Assembly (NCBI RefSeq): GCF_003968755.1
Contig: NZ_RYDL01000001.1
Span: 310,001-374,000, forward strand
DNA: 64,000 nucleotides
From: Flavobacterium sp. RSP15
GTDB taxonomy: Bacteria; Bacteroidota; Bacteroidia; Flavobacteriales; Flavobacteriaceae
Reading direction: 5' to 3'
How positions within the stretch are numbered: the stretch's first letter is position 1; the number at the start of each line of letters is the position of its first letter. Below the pieces are notes generated by a model. It did not search any database. It was not told the DNA's origin and was given only the letters and a program-made list of their open reading frames with translations. A program made the translations under genes and the position numbers. This document shows, piece after piece, positions 44,701 through 53,547 of the stretch.

Positions 44701-46035
44701 ACCGGCAGGATAATCTGTTATTTGATCTTTAATTGAAATACTTCCTGCAGATCCAACACTGGCAGTTAAATTAATTTGAGCAAAATTTAAAAGATCTGCG
44801 TCAATCAGGTTTTCGGAATCACTAACGGAGCAAAAGGCACAAACTAATCCATCAATACCAGTATTTATAGCATTTACAAATACAGGATACGTTGGAGAAG
44901 TAACTGCAACCGGGGTATTACAGGGTAATGCAGGACCTGCACAAAAATTTTCGAAAACAGCATTATAGACCCTTGTTGTCCCTAAGGTGACACCTGCTGT
45001 TTGATTGATAATAATTTGTACTTCATCAAAAGATTGAGTTGTTATAAAACCTATTTTGTAGCGACCTGAACCATTCAGCAATACAGCATTTACTGCTAGG
45101 CTATTTGCTAAAAATTGCTCGCTTACAATCCCATTCAAATACGTTTTTATCTCAATATTTGCTAATGTGGCAATACTTAGTAAATTAGAATTTTCTATTT
45201 CAAAACCAGTATAAGTGCCTGCTGGGTAATCAACAACCTGATCTTTGACGGCTAAGCTTCCGGAACCCAACACACTCAAAAGTAAATTAATTGATGCAAA
45301 ATCAGTCGTACTCGCCGTTATCACATTCCCTGCATTGGAAACACTGCCAATACTTAAACCCGAAACTCCTGTATGGCCGTTTTCTATTGTTGTTGGGAAT
45401 AATGGATAATTCATCGCCGTAGGAGCATTACAATCTAATTGAGGGCCTGCACAATAATTCACAATAACGGGGTAATATACAGCAGTTGAAGCTGAAACAC
45501 TTAACAGACTACCTATTGAGATTTCGATAGCATCAAAAGATTGATTAGAATTGAATCCCACTAAGAAATTACCCGGATTAGACAGTAAATTTAGGCTTAC
45601 GAGTGCTGAACCGGTGTGAGTTTCTTTTAAAACGCCTCCAAGATAGGTTTTAATTGAAATTCCGTTTAGTAAATCCAATGATAATAAACCTCCAGATGGA
45701 GCAATTCTATATCCGGCAAAAGTACCACTAGCATAAGTCGAATTTCCATCTGTTACTCTCAAATTATGAGTAACCCCGGCACCTAAAGTAGTGCTGGCTG
45801 TTGCAAAATTAGTCAAATCAGCATCAATGAGTGCCGAAACATTTGAAATAACGCAACCCAAAAGAGGATTACACACACCAGCTGAGGATGAACTTGTTGT
45901 AAGGCCATTAAATGTAGCTGACACTAAAGGTATTGGATCTACAGTATTACACTGTCCATATATATTTGGTTTACTTAATGCTGAAAAGAAGAGTAGAAAG
46001 AATAGTATTCTAAAAAAATAAGTACTTTTAAACAT
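41716..46035 (-). CDS. Large DUF11-repeat surface adhesin with T9SS type B C-terminal domain
   Basis: A 1,439-aa cell-surface protein. A signal peptide (about 1-27) is followed by four diverged units of about 165 aa (repeated FDEVxI, KTYLNG, Y(P)AGTF motifs). Then come five DUF11 (Cna-B/CARDF-like) beta domains and the gliding motility-associated C-terminal domain: FNAVSPNGDGLNDFFLIKGI, VEIYNRWGIKVYD and LPSGTYFYIIKY, the type B secretion signal. Three DUF11 units are nearly identical (119 aa each, 357 bp), the sign of recent tandem duplication and possible length variation. First gene of an operon with the SprF-like and PorE-like genes. It is likely an SprB-like adhesin, ligand unknown. Confidence 0.92.
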   Translation of the reverse strand: MFKSTYFFRILFFLLFFSALSKPNIYGQCNTVDPIPLVSATFNGLTTSSSSAGVCNPLLGCVISNVSALIDADLTNFATASTTLGAGVTHNLRVTDGNSTYASGTFAGYRIAPSGGLLSLDLLNGISIKTYLGGVLKETHTGSALVSLNLLSNPGNFLVGFNSNQSFDAIEISIGSLLSVSASTAVYYPVIVNYCAGPQLDCNAPTAMNYPLFPTTIENGHTGVSGLSIGSVSNAGNVITASTTDFASINLLLSVLGSGSLAVKDQVVDYPAGTYTGFEIENSNLLSIATLANIEIKTYLNGIVSEQFLANSLAVNAVLLNGSGRYKIGFITTQSFDEVQIIINQTAGVTLGTTRVYNAVFENFCAGPALPCNTPVAVTSPTYPVFVNAINTGIDGLVCAFCSVSDSENLIDADLLNFAQINLTASVGSAGSISIKDQITDYPAGSFAGFDIENTVLLDINVLNAVVLTTYLNGVLQESKTGNSALVSVGTNLLVGGSRKTIGFVTALPFDEVKITLINTALVSLGTTKIYSAVFENFCPPTVACDTTYVWTNPDFPVIIDGDNTGIDGVACVACAVNNTNNVLTPDSTDFAEIRVTAGVISSAAIAVADQLFTYPVGTFAGFTIKDLNNLIELDLFQSLTLSTYLDGQLQEAKGGSQLLKLLITIPPVGSGTGFYNVGFQATLPFDAIKISVGSLASAINNINVYGAFVNTTNSDGGTLLCSVSSISITKKGTYLDNNGDGITNIGDTITYAFVVTNTGDTDLSAITVTDPNAVITGGPLATLAAGASDSTTFTGIHTISQSDIDAAVVYNLATVVGTPPTGANVTGTSTDPTPCTTCPVDPRCLTCTVTPLTPSPSIALVKTGTVSGTGSIGDVITYTFAVTNTGNTTITNIVITDPMVGLTISNNPIATLAPGASNSTVKGTYTITQSDVDAGQVTNSALATGQDPKGNAVRDVSGTTMTNDTPTVTPVASSPSIALVKTGTVSGTGSIGDVITYTFAVTNTGNTTITNIVITDPMVGLTISNNPIATLAPGASNSTVKGTYTITQSDVDAGQVTNSALATGQDPRGNAVRDVSGTTMTNDTPTVTPVASSPSIALVKTGIVSGTGRVGDVITYTFAVTNTGNTTLTNIVITDPMVGLTISNNPIATLAPGASNSTVKGTYTITQSDVDAGQVTNSALATGQDPRGNAVRDVSGTTMTNDTPTVILLKENPSITLTQRGVFEDRNGDGFAQVGETIRYSYTVMNMGNVTLNSVTLSDIMLGITIVGGPIRLSVGETNSTAFVGIYTLTQQDLIRGFVTDQTIAYGTSPLGTIVQDLSHESNPFEDDAIVLGVKGCILIVFNAVSPNGDGLNDFFLIKGIDCFPNNTVEIYNRWGIKVYDIQGYDNDSKSFKGFSEGRVSIKESNGLPSGTYFYIIKYVDLNGIGIDKTGYLQLSRN
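42400..43475 (-). repeat. Three near-identical 357-bp tandem repeats in the adhesin gene
   Basis: Copies share landmarks at 42548, 42905 and 43262, exactly 357 bp apart, and differ by only a few bases (for example CCTCTTGGATCT versus CCTTTTGGATCT). Each encodes one 119-aa DUF11 unit. Such identity favours recombination or slippage, and therefore allelic length changes. Confidence 0.92.
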
Positions 46036-46541
46036 AACTGTATCGATTAAATAAAACTTAAAAATGGTATTGGATTAATTTATACTTTTTAACGAAGCTA
46101 AAAAGACTTAAAAGTAATTAGGTATTAGCGTTTTAACTGCCTCTAGTATGAAAATTAAATACTGCTACAAAACGTAATTAATGTATCTTCGCATAGGAAA
46201 TATTTGGTTCATGATGAAAAAATAAAATTGAAAATTCACCCTTTTTTCAGACTTGAAAAGTTTTTTTTATATAATATTTTTTTACTACAAATAAAATTTT
46301 ATTGTTATTTTCGCCATTCATTCTTCAGTAAAGTAAGAAATAACTTTATTTAAATTTGTTAAAAAAAATGTTTTTTTTTAACACTTATTAAAAGCCCAAA
46401 ACTAAGATTTAACAAAGCTATAAGGCCTCTACTTCTTGTAGTATTAAAGCGATTTTATTGTAGAATTACTACTACATCATGTAGGTATTCTAAAAAATAG
46501 TGAGTACGTTTGAAAAAAGATATAAAACCTTTTCAAAAAAA
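46036..46541. other. Divergent intergenic region between adhesin and sensor kinase
   Basis: 506 bp, very AT-rich, with long T-tracts around 46262-46280 and 46370-46380. It must hold the promoters of both genes; I see only imperfect TAnnTTTG matches (for example TATTTTCG near 46310). No additional gene. Confidence 0.5.
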
Positions 46542-49500
46542 ATGAAACGATCCTCTCCTATTTATTATTTTTTTAATTGTATCCTATTAACGCTGTTATC
46601 AAATAGTAGTTTTAGTCAAAATAATTTCACTTATCGCTGGTATAGCTCGGATAACAATGAATTACCCCAAAGTAGCGTCAAAACTATTGTATCTGATAAA
46701 TATGATTTTATATGGTTAAGCACTGAGAATGGTTTGGTACGCTATGATGGAAATCAATTTTTAACTTTTAATTCAGCTAACACTAAATTAAAGGGAAGTC
46801 GGTTTGGAGATATTTTAGGAAATGTCAAAAAGGATAGTTTATATGCTTTTAATGAAGATAAAAAAGAATTAATCCTCATTCATAATAGACGAATACAAAT
46901 AATAAATAATAAAAAGGTTAAACATAATAGCGAAAAAAACGGGAAAGTGTTTTTCCCTCACGGAGGACTCCCTTCTTTAAAAACTGTAGGATTTAAAGAT
47001 CAATTATATGTAGAATTATCGAACAACAACACGTATTACTTAAATACTACAGCAATTGAATTACGCGATTCTAAAATGAAACGCATTTTTAAAATTCCGT
47101 ATACAAATAAATCTGTTTTAAATTTTTTCACTCTTGATGATACGCTGTATTATTTGAAAGAAAATGGAGACTATGATTTTATTTCCAATAACAAAATTTA
47201 CTCCGGAAAACTAAATTCAATTCTTAAAGAAAATTTTAAAATTTACTGGAATACCACTGCAAATCAAGTTTTTTTGTATGCTAAAAATAAAATTTACCGA
47301 TTAACGGCGCAAAATAAGCGTTTATCAGCTGAATGTATCGCTGAATTTAAAGATTTTGATTACAGTAATATTATTTCTGTTTTTCATGACCCCAAAAACT
47401 TAAAACTATTCCTTGGCAGCAGTACTAACGGACTTTGTATAATTACGTTCTCTAGTTTTAAATCCGTAAAGAAAAATCCGCTAAAAGCAGAACTGTACTA
47501 TTCCAGTCTGCCTTTTACAAAAAACACTATCATTACAAATGAGGGACTAATCCTAAACTCGACAAAAATAATTGATAGCATACCTTTTATTAGTGGGAAG
47601 TACTTTAATGCTAAAACAACTATGACCAAGGATGCTTCTGGCGGAATTTGGATTGTACATAAGAAAAATCTGTATCGGTACTCCAAGGAATCAAATTACA
47701 AAAAATACAAACAGTATACTTTTGATCAGGAAATAAAAGTGATTTATACAGACTTGGATAATACTATTTGGGTAAGTTTACGACGGGAGGAAGGAAATAA
47801 AGCCAAACTTTATGTGATCGCAAACGAAGACAATCAAAAACCGAAATTATTACTTAGTCTTAACGTAAACATTAATTATATAGCCCAAAACGAACATAAA
47901 ACTGTTTATCTAGGAACCGACAAAGGACTCTTTCAATATGACTGTAGAACTTATTTGTTGGACCTTATAAAAAACACAGCCCAATTAAACGTGCGAAGTA
48001 TTTTTATAGACCGCGATAAAAAAATATGGATTACAACTTATGAGCAAGGTTTTTTTCTGTCTGAAAATAACACCCTACACACGTTTCCTAAAGATCAAAA
48101 CAAATATCTAAATTCATCCCACTGTATCGTTGAAGACAAAAAAGGTTTTTTTTGGATCAGTACAAATAAAGGTCTTTTTCAGGCTTCAAAGAAATCATTA
48201 CTTCAATATACGCAGGATAAAACAACTACGATCTATTACCATTTTTATAATAAAACAAATGGTTTCTTGACCAATGAGTTTAATGGAGGCTGCCAACCTT
48301 GCGGAAATTATCTCGAAAATGATTCTATCACTTTTCCTTCTATTAACGGGATGGTTTTTTTTAATCCTAACACAATAGAACCCATTCTTCCAGACAAAAC
48401 CTTATTCATAGATGAAGTTATTATCGATCATAAAAGCACTTATTTTAAAGATACAATTGTCTTACAGAATAATTTTGAAAGAGTAACTTTTTTTATTGAT
48501 TCCCCTTATTACGGAAACCCCTATAATCTAAATTTAGAAGCCAGACTTAATGGGGTAAACAAAAGTCTCTGGGAAAAAATAAGCGCTAATAAACGTATTT
48601 CGTACACCGCTTTACCGCCAGGAGAATATACATTGGTCATAAGACATCTTCCGGGTTTTAATTCAAAATACCATTATAAAAAAATAACGCTGATCGTATT
48701 AGCTGCTTTTTATCAGACCTTATGGTTTAAAGCCCTTATGTATTTTATAGGCCTTGCGATAATTTTCTATTTATCAAGAATCCGCTTCTTGTACATAAAA
48801 AATAAAAATAAAGAATTAGAGCAAATAATTGTAGCCAGAACCCAAAAATTAGCAACCGTAATTACAGCATTAGAGATTTCAAAAACCAATCTGACACAAG
48901 AAATTCTTCAACAAAAAAGGTTAATAGAAACAATAAGCCATGACATCAAGAGCCCATTAAAATACCTCGTTCTAACAGTCCATCATCTGTATAAAGATTT
49001 AGATAAAATGAACAGTATATCCCTTCAAGAACAGGCTAAATCAGCTTATAAATCGTCATTTCAATTGTATGTTTATGTTGAAAATCTCGTGAAATACTCC
49101 AAAATATTTATTGAAGACAAAAAATTAGAAGAAAATAGTTATTCCTTATATGATTTGGTTGCTATAGAAATTCAGCTTTTTGAAAAAATGGCATTGTCTG
49201 AAAATACAATCATAATTAATAGCGTGAATAGAACCGAATCCTTAAAAACGAACAAAAAAATAGTATCTATAATTATTCATAATCTTTTTGACAATGCGTT
49301 AAAAAACACCACAAACGGTACTATCGAATTACGATCCGAGACTAAGGGTAAAAAACTCTCTTTCAGCATAAAAGATAACGGAATTGGGATGGATAAAGAA
49401 CTAATTGATTACTACACGACTCTTTATGAAAAACAAACTCTACAAAAAGAAATTTCCAGAAATTATGGACAGGGTTTACCCATGATTATCGAATTACTTG

Positions 49501-49580
49501 GTATAATTGAGGGAGAAATAAAAATTACTAGTCCACCTGACAGTGGAACAAGCATCGAAATAATTATTGATACAATCTAA
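46542..49580 (+). CDS. Membrane sensor histidine kinase with two-component-regulator propeller
   Basis: A 1,012-aa kinase from the ATG at 46542, which starts a clear signal peptide (MKRSSPIYYFFNCILLTLLS); a GTG at 46500 would add 14 polar residues. A large periplasmic part carries Reg_prop-type propeller motifs (YDFIWLSTENGLVRYDG, GGIWIVHKKNLYRYSKE, KGFFWISTNKGLFQ) and a Y_Y_Y-like Ig domain (about 630-720). One transmembrane helix (about 735-757), a coiled coil, HisKA with ETISHDIKSPLKYL and HATPase with DNALKNT, DNGIGMD and GQGLPMI follow. There is no receiver or DNA-binding tail, so the overlapping convergent LuxR-type regulator is the probable partner. Signal unknown; possibly a surface polymer. 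Confidence 0.88.
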   Translation: MKRSSPIYYFFNCILLTLLSNSSFSQNNFTYRWYSSDNNELPQSSVKTIVSDKYDFIWLSTENGLVRYDGNQFLTFNSANTKLKGSRFGDILGNVKKDSLYAFNEDKKELILIHNRRIQIINNKKVKHNSEKNGKVFFPHGGLPSLKTVGFKDQLYVELSNNNTYYLNTTAIELRDSKMKRIFKIPYTNKSVLNFFTLDDTLYYLKENGDYDFISNNKIYSGKLNSILKENFKIYWNTTANQVFLYAKNKIYRLTAQNKRLSAECIAEFKDFDYSNIISVFHDPKNLKLFLGSSTNGLCIITFSSFKSVKKNPLKAELYYSSLPFTKNTIITNEGLILNSTKIIDSIPFISGKYFNAKTTMTKDASGGIWIVHKKNLYRYSKESNYKKYKQYTFDQEIKVIYTDLDNTIWVSLRREEGNKAKLYVIANEDNQKPKLLLSLNVNINYIAQNEHKTVYLGTDKGLFQYDCRTYLLDLIKNTAQLNVRSIFIDRDKKIWITTYEQGFFLSENNTLHTFPKDQNKYLNSSHCIVEDKKGFFWISTNKGLFQASKKSLLQYTQDKTTTIYYHFYNKTNGFLTNEFNGGCQPCGNYLENDSITFPSINGMVFFNPNTIEPILPDKTLFIDEVIIDHKSTYFKDTIVLQNNFERVTFFIDSPYYGNPYNLNLEARLNGVNKSLWEKISANKRISYTALPPGEYTLVIRHLPGFNSKYHYKKITLIVLAAFYQTLWFKALMYFIGLAIIFYLSRIRFLYIKNKNKELEQIIVARTQKLATVITALEISKTNLTQEILQQKRLIETISHDIKSPLKYLVLTVHHLYKDLDKMNSISLQEQAKSAYKSSFQLYVYVENLVKYSKIFIEDKKLEENSYSLYDLVAIEIQLFEKMALSENTIIINSVNRTESLKTNKKIVSIIIHNLFDNALKNTTNGTIELRSETKGKKLSFSIKDNGIGMDKELIDYYTTLYEKQTLQKEISRNYGQGLPMIIELLGIIEGEIKITSPPDSGTSIEIIIDTI

Positions 49581-50206
49581 TTTTTATTGATTTTAAAAAC
49601 ATCGATCAAGGCAACAACATTCTTAATTTTAAGTTTTTCGAAAACTCGGTTTTTATACGTACTAACAGTTGACATTTGAATTTTCAACGTATTAGAAATC
49701 TCTAGATTACCCAATCCTTCAACTAATAATCCTGCAATCTCAAATTCTCTTTTAGACAATTTTTCTAGGGGATTCAATGGTGTTTTATTTAGTGCGGAAG
49801 CTACTATTTTGTTCATTACGGCATCCGTAATGTATTTTCCGTTTTCTAAAATAGACAGAACAACCTGAACAATTTTTTTTTCGCTACTCAATTTATTCAA
49901 ATAGCCGTTAGCCCCGGAAATAATATACCGACAAGCATATAGATCTTCTTCATAAGCTGAAAAAATAAGTATTTTAATATTAGGTCGTATCAACCTGATA
50001 TCATGGATCATATCTGTCTTTTTAGAACCAGGAATATTTATGTCCAAAATAACCAAATCAAAATAATTTTCTTTTAAAATTAAAATTGTTTCTAAAAAAT
50101 TTTCAGCGTTAAATATTTTTAAATTTTCAATCTCTTGTTTTAAAACAATAGAAATTCCAGTTCTTACAACCAAGTGATCATCAACTAATAGAATTTTATA
50201 GGGCAT
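49577..50206 (-). CDS. NarL/LuxR-family response regulator
   Basis: 209 aa: receiver domain (DDH at residues 9-11, phospho-acceptor in LVILDINIPGSKKTD, Ser of IFSAYE, Lys of LNKLSS) and a C-terminal LuxR-type helix-turn-helix (LSKREFEIAGLLVEGLGNLEI, STVSTYKNRVFEKLKI). A DNA-binding transcription factor, likely the output of the propeller kinase encoded on the opposite strand; the two stop codons overlap tail to tail by 4 bp. Such an overlap is unusual for partners, and antisense interference between the two transcripts is possible. Confidence 0.9.
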   Translation of the reverse strand: MPYKILLVDDHLVVRTGISIVLKQEIENLKIFNAENFLETILILKENYFDLVILDINIPGSKKTDMIHDIRLIRPNIKILIFSAYEEDLYACRYIISGANGYLNKLSSEKKIVQVVLSILENGKYITDAVMNKIVASALNKTPLNPLEKLSKREFEIAGLLVEGLGNLEISNTLKIQMSTVSTYKNRVFEKLKIKNVVALIDVFKINKN

Positions 50207-50317
50207 AATTTGTTTAACTTTTATATTAAACTAATTTATTTACGAAAACAATTTAGTATAAAATTATTTTTTTTGTTTAAACACTGAAATACAATATTTT
50301 AAGTTAGTAAACAGTTA
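50207..50317 (-). other. 5' leader of the response regulator
   Basis: About 110 bp of AT-rich sequence between the -7 element and the start codon; no structure or gene is evident. Confidence 0.4.
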
Positions 50318-50325
50318 CAAAGATA
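50318..50325 (-). promoter_or_regulatory. Response-regulator promoter -7 element
   Basis: TATCTTTG on the minus strand, an exact TAnnTTTG match. The -33 region is not clear. The remaining 320 bp up to the terminator at 50648 hold nothing recognisable. Confidence 0.45.
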
Positions 50326-50647
50326 GCTTAATTTATCTTAAAATCTAAAATACTTCTGCCTTGAGCTCTTTCCTAAAAACTACTACTATTGTTAAAAATA
50401 ATAGAAATAAATGACTTATCGTCAATTAAAATACTAATATTATAAATCTTAAAATAAAATTTTAATACTATTGTCACTTTTTTAATAAATTAAAACAACT
50501 ACTATTAACCGATATTTTTAAAAAAAAAAGTAATAAACTAAAATAAATAGATGAAATATAAAATTCTGCTTTCAAAAAATCCTTTAATATCTAAAAAAAC
50601 AAATATCTCACCAAGTGCTCTTTTATAAGCCTCACCCCGTAATTACA

Positions 50648-50703
50648 CAAAAAAAAGCCGCTAAAAAACCGAAATATATCGGTTTTTTAGCGGCTTTTTT
50701 TTT
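50648..50703. terminator. Strong terminator after the alcohol dehydrogenase gene
   Basis: Arms of 22 bases or more: AAAAAAGCCGCTAAAAAACC plus GA, loop AATATA, then its perfect complement ending in T-runs (and A-runs on the other side). It lies 10 bp beyond the minus-strand stop and may also work bidirectionally. Confidence 0.85.
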
Positions 50704-50712
50704 AACTTATTT

Positions 50713-51771
50713 TTACAAAGTAGCCATGTCGATTACAAAACGATACCGGACATCTCCCTTTGTCATTCGGTCATACGCTTCATGTATATTTTTGATATCA
50801 ATCATTTCTATTTCAGAAACAATATCATGTTCCGCACAATAATCTAACATTTCCTGAGTTTCAGGCAAGCCTCCTATAAGTGAACCTGCAAGACTTCTTC
50901 GTCCGCCTATGAGACTAAAAGCTTGAATTTCATAAGGTGTTGGTGGTACGCCCACACAAATATGCACGCCGTTTACTCTCAATAATGACAAATACAAATT
51001 TAAGTCGTGTGGCGCAGAAACAGTATCCAGAATAAAGTCAAAAGAACCAGCTACACTTTCGAGTTGTTTAGCATCTTTAGTAACGATAAAATTATGTGCT
51101 CCTAATTTTCTGGCATCGGCTTCTTTATTTGCTGATGTACTTAAAACGGTAACTTCAGCTCCAAAAGAAACTCCAAATTTAACCGCCATATGTCCCAAAC
51201 CTCCCAAACCAAGAACGGCTAATTTATGCCCTTTCCCAACTTTCCAATGTCTCAATGGAGAATAGGTTGTGATTCCGGCACATAATAAAGGCGCTACAGC
51301 AGCCAAAGGCAATTTATCTGAAACTTGCAAAACAAAATCTTCGTGTACTACAATGGTGTTCGAATACCCACCATAAGTAGGTGTTTTTCCGTCTTGTCCC
51401 AAAGCATTATAGGTGTCTGTTCTTCCTTTCAAACAAAATTGCTCTAATCCCTCTTTACAGTTTTCACAACTTTTACAAGAGTCTACTAGGCAACCTGTCC
51501 CTGCTATGTCCCCTATTTTAAACTTCTTTACGTGGCTTCCTACCTTTACCACTTTACCTACAATCTCATGTCCCGGAACCATTGGGTAGATCGATCCTCC
51601 CCAATCGTCTTTGATTTGGTGCAAATCACTGTGACAAACGCCACAAAACTCAATGTCGAATTGTACGTCATGTGGTCCTACTTCTCTTCTTTCGAAATCC
51701 CAAGGTGCTAAATCTGTCTTGGCATCTTGAACTGCGTATCCTTTTGTAGCTATCATTTTCTTTATTTTCAT
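50713..51771 (-). CDS. Zinc-dependent NAD(P) alcohol dehydrogenase (YahK/CAD-like)
   Basis: 352-aa medium-chain dehydrogenase of the cinnamyl-alcohol-dehydrogenase-like class. Catalytic zinc ligands Cys and His in CGVCHSDLH and GHEIVGKV, structural zinc cysteines in CLVDSCKSCENCKEGLEQFC, and a Rossmann nucleotide loop GLGGLGHMAVKFG. The family reduces many aldehydes with NADPH and helps detoxification. Cytoplasmic and monocistronic, ended by a very strong hairpin. Start ATG at 51771 gives MKIKKMIATKGYAVQD, one to four residues longer than usual. Confidence 0.93.
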   Translation of the reverse strand: MKIKKMIATKGYAVQDAKTDLAPWDFERREVGPHDVQFDIEFCGVCHSDLHQIKDDWGGSIYPMVPGHEIVGKVVKVGSHVKKFKIGDIAGTGCLVDSCKSCENCKEGLEQFCLKGRTDTYNALGQDGKTPTYGGYSNTIVVHEDFVLQVSDKLPLAAVAPLLCAGITTYSPLRHWKVGKGHKLAVLGLGGLGHMAVKFGVSFGAEVTVLSTSANKEADARKLGAHNFIVTKDAKQLESVAGSFDFILDTVSAPHDLNLYLSLLRVNGVHICVGVPPTPYEIQAFSLIGGRRSLAGSLIGGLPETQEMLDYCAEHDIVSEIEMIDIKNIHEAYDRMTKGDVRYRFVIDMATL

Positions 51772-51937
51772 TAAAATTATTAAATTTATCTTGAAAAATA
51801 AGTTGTCAAAATGTTAAATAAATCGAAAGAAATTATAAATGTCTCCTCCAGAAAAGAATACCTTGTAGTAATTGGATAGCCAATAATGCTTTAAGTCGAT
51901 AGTTTTATTTATTTTTAAGTTTTTTTAATCGACATCC

Positions 51938-52372
51938 ATCAAAGCACAATCTTATAAAAATCACACTCGATACTATCGGCCTTATCATTTTGGTTACTAT
52001 CCAATAATCATGACATTGCTGGCCTTCGGTATTTATTTTAGTTGTACCAAAAAAGATTCTTTAATATGAATATTTATTAGTGCACTCTTTGTAATGCTTT
52101 TTTGCTTAACCTTTATGTTGCGCTAACATTATGCGTTGACCTTACAAAACCGAACTGTCCATTTAGAACTTCGGTACCGTTATTTTTCTTTTACTGAAAA
52201 AAGATTGGAAGATTTTGAATTTCAATTAAATATCTATCAACTGTTTGCGTTGCATTTTGTCTCAGATTATTAATTTCCAGCGTTAACACAAAGAGCACAG
52301 AATGAAAATCTTTCGGCAAAGGAAATTAAAAAAACGACCAGGCACTGGAAAGCGGCTGATAAAAGAGTTTAA
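51938..52372 (+). pseudogene. DUF6526-like membrane protein gene with three in-frame stops
   Basis: A single plus-strand frame from the degenerate start codon ATC at 51938 to TAA at 52370 reads continuously as a DUF6526-type protein. Readable blocks are KAQSYKNHTRYYRPYHFGYY, LTLQNRTVHLELRYRYFSF, TEKRLEDFEFQLNIYQLFAL and ALTQRAQNENLSAKEIKKT. It is broken only by TGA (52067-52069), TAA (52124-52126) and TAA (52271-52273), with no frameshift. The family is a small two-helix membrane protein of unknown function, named from memory. The start codon itself is lost. Confidence 0.65.
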
Positions 52373-52472
52373 AATTCTAAAAATAATAAGACTAATTTAT
52401 CCAATCTAACAATTTCGAATTTTGTTTCTTTGTGGTGAAAAGAAAACAATAAAACTGAATTCAAAACCTAAA

Positions 52473-53042
52473 ATGGCAGAATATTATCTAGATACTGAAT
52501 ACAAATACATTACTTACGAGGAAAAAGAAGTCAATTTTAAGGAATTTGAATGCTGTACTTTTACCAATTGTAATTTCTCCCAATGCGTTTTTGTGGCGGT
52601 TACTTTCATTGATTGCACCTTCAATGATTGCACTTTTAGTAATGCCAAAATAAATTATGTTGCCTTTAGAACCGTAACTTTTAATCGGTGTGAAATCAAA
52701 GATGTCAATTTTGCCATGTGCGATAAATTAATTTTCGAAATCGCTTTTAAGGATTGTATTTTGGATTTCTCTAAATTTTATACGTTAAATATAAAAGGAA
52801 CCTCCTTCTCCAATTGCAGTCTTATTGCAGTCGATTTTATGAGCACTGATTTGACCACAGTTGTTTTTGAAAACTGCGATTTATACCGTTCTGAGTTTGC
52901 AAAAGCAATTGCCAATAAAGCTGATTTTAGAACCAGCTATAATTATACAATTGATCCCCAAACTACAAAATTAAAAAAAGCCATTTTCGCTTTAGAAGGT
53001 GTGAAGGGATTGCTATACAAACATGAAATCATAGTTAAGTAG
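52473..53042 (+). CDS. Pentapeptide-repeat-like protein
   Basis: About 189 aa from the ATG at 52473 (MAEYYLDTEYKYITYEEKEV); an upstream in-frame extension to 52422 is unlikely. Repeated A(D/N)LxX-type pentapeptides with Phe/Leu at every fifth place (CTFTNCNFSQCVFVAVTFID, CTFNDCTFSNAKINYVAF) predict a quadrilateral beta-helix like Qnr and MfpA. Members may mimic DNA or bind gyrase, but this cannot be concluded here. It follows directly after the DUF6526 pseudogene. Confidence 0.8.
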   Translation: MAEYYLDTEYKYITYEEKEVNFKEFECCTFTNCNFSQCVFVAVTFIDCTFNDCTFSNAKINYVAFRTVTFNRCEIKDVNFAMCDKLIFEIAFKDCILDFSKFYTLNIKGTSFSNCSLIAVDFMSTDLTTVVFENCDLYRSEFAKAIANKADFRTSYNYTIDPQTTKLKKAIFALEGVKGLLYKHEIIVK

Positions 53043-53090
53043 TAATTATAAAATTATTATTCCGTATTCTATAGTAATGATTCTATTAAT

Positions 53091-53545
53091 TTATTGGGCA
53101 AAATCAGTATCGTAGGTAACCACCAATAAAGTTTGATTTTTCTCCTGAGTCAATTTATTGAAAACATCAAAAACCAAGTCACTGTTTTTCTTGTCTAAAT
53201 TCCCTGTAGGCTCATCCCTATTATAATGAACGGATCATTCATCAAAGCACGTGCAATTGCCACGCGCTACTTCTATCCACTACTTAATTGATTAGGCATT
53301 TTCAAAGCTTGGTCTTCCATGTTCAGTGTTTTCAAATGTTCCATAGCGTAATGCTCTTATGCTGTATCTGTATCTTTGGCTAATTTCATCCCCGGAAGCA
53401 TTACATTTTTCAACACATTATATTCTGCCAATAAGTAATGAAACTGAAGCATATAACCAATTTTTTCATTTCGGATTACTGCTAATTCTTTGTCGGTTTC
53501 CCCCGTACTAAGTTCGTTATGAATTATTCTGTTGTACTTCATCAC
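53091..53545 (-). pseudogene. LolD/MacB-type ABC ATPase fragment
   Basis: The minus strand encodes the C-terminal two thirds of an ABC ATPase: ETDKELAVIRNEKIGYMLQF, then LKTLNMEDQALKMPNQLSSG (signature region, G-to-S and stop codons TAG, TAG), [15 protein letters not shown], a frameshift at Walker B (DEPTGNLD) and [20 protein letters not shown], ending in TAA at 53091. Walker A is missing, and an in-frame stop also lies after the DTDTA segment. Dead. It is joined at the 5' side to a fragment of an efflux adaptor, suggesting one lost MacAB-like export locus. Confidence 0.75.
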
Positions 53546-53547
53546 CT

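Noticed and set aside
46500..46541. GTG start for the propeller kinase
   Set aside because: It would put 14 polar residues before an otherwise typical signal peptide; ATG at 46542 is better.
52473..53042. Qnr-type quinolone resistance protein
   Set aside because: Pentapeptide-like repeats alone do not show gyrase protection; length and loops do not clearly match Qnr.
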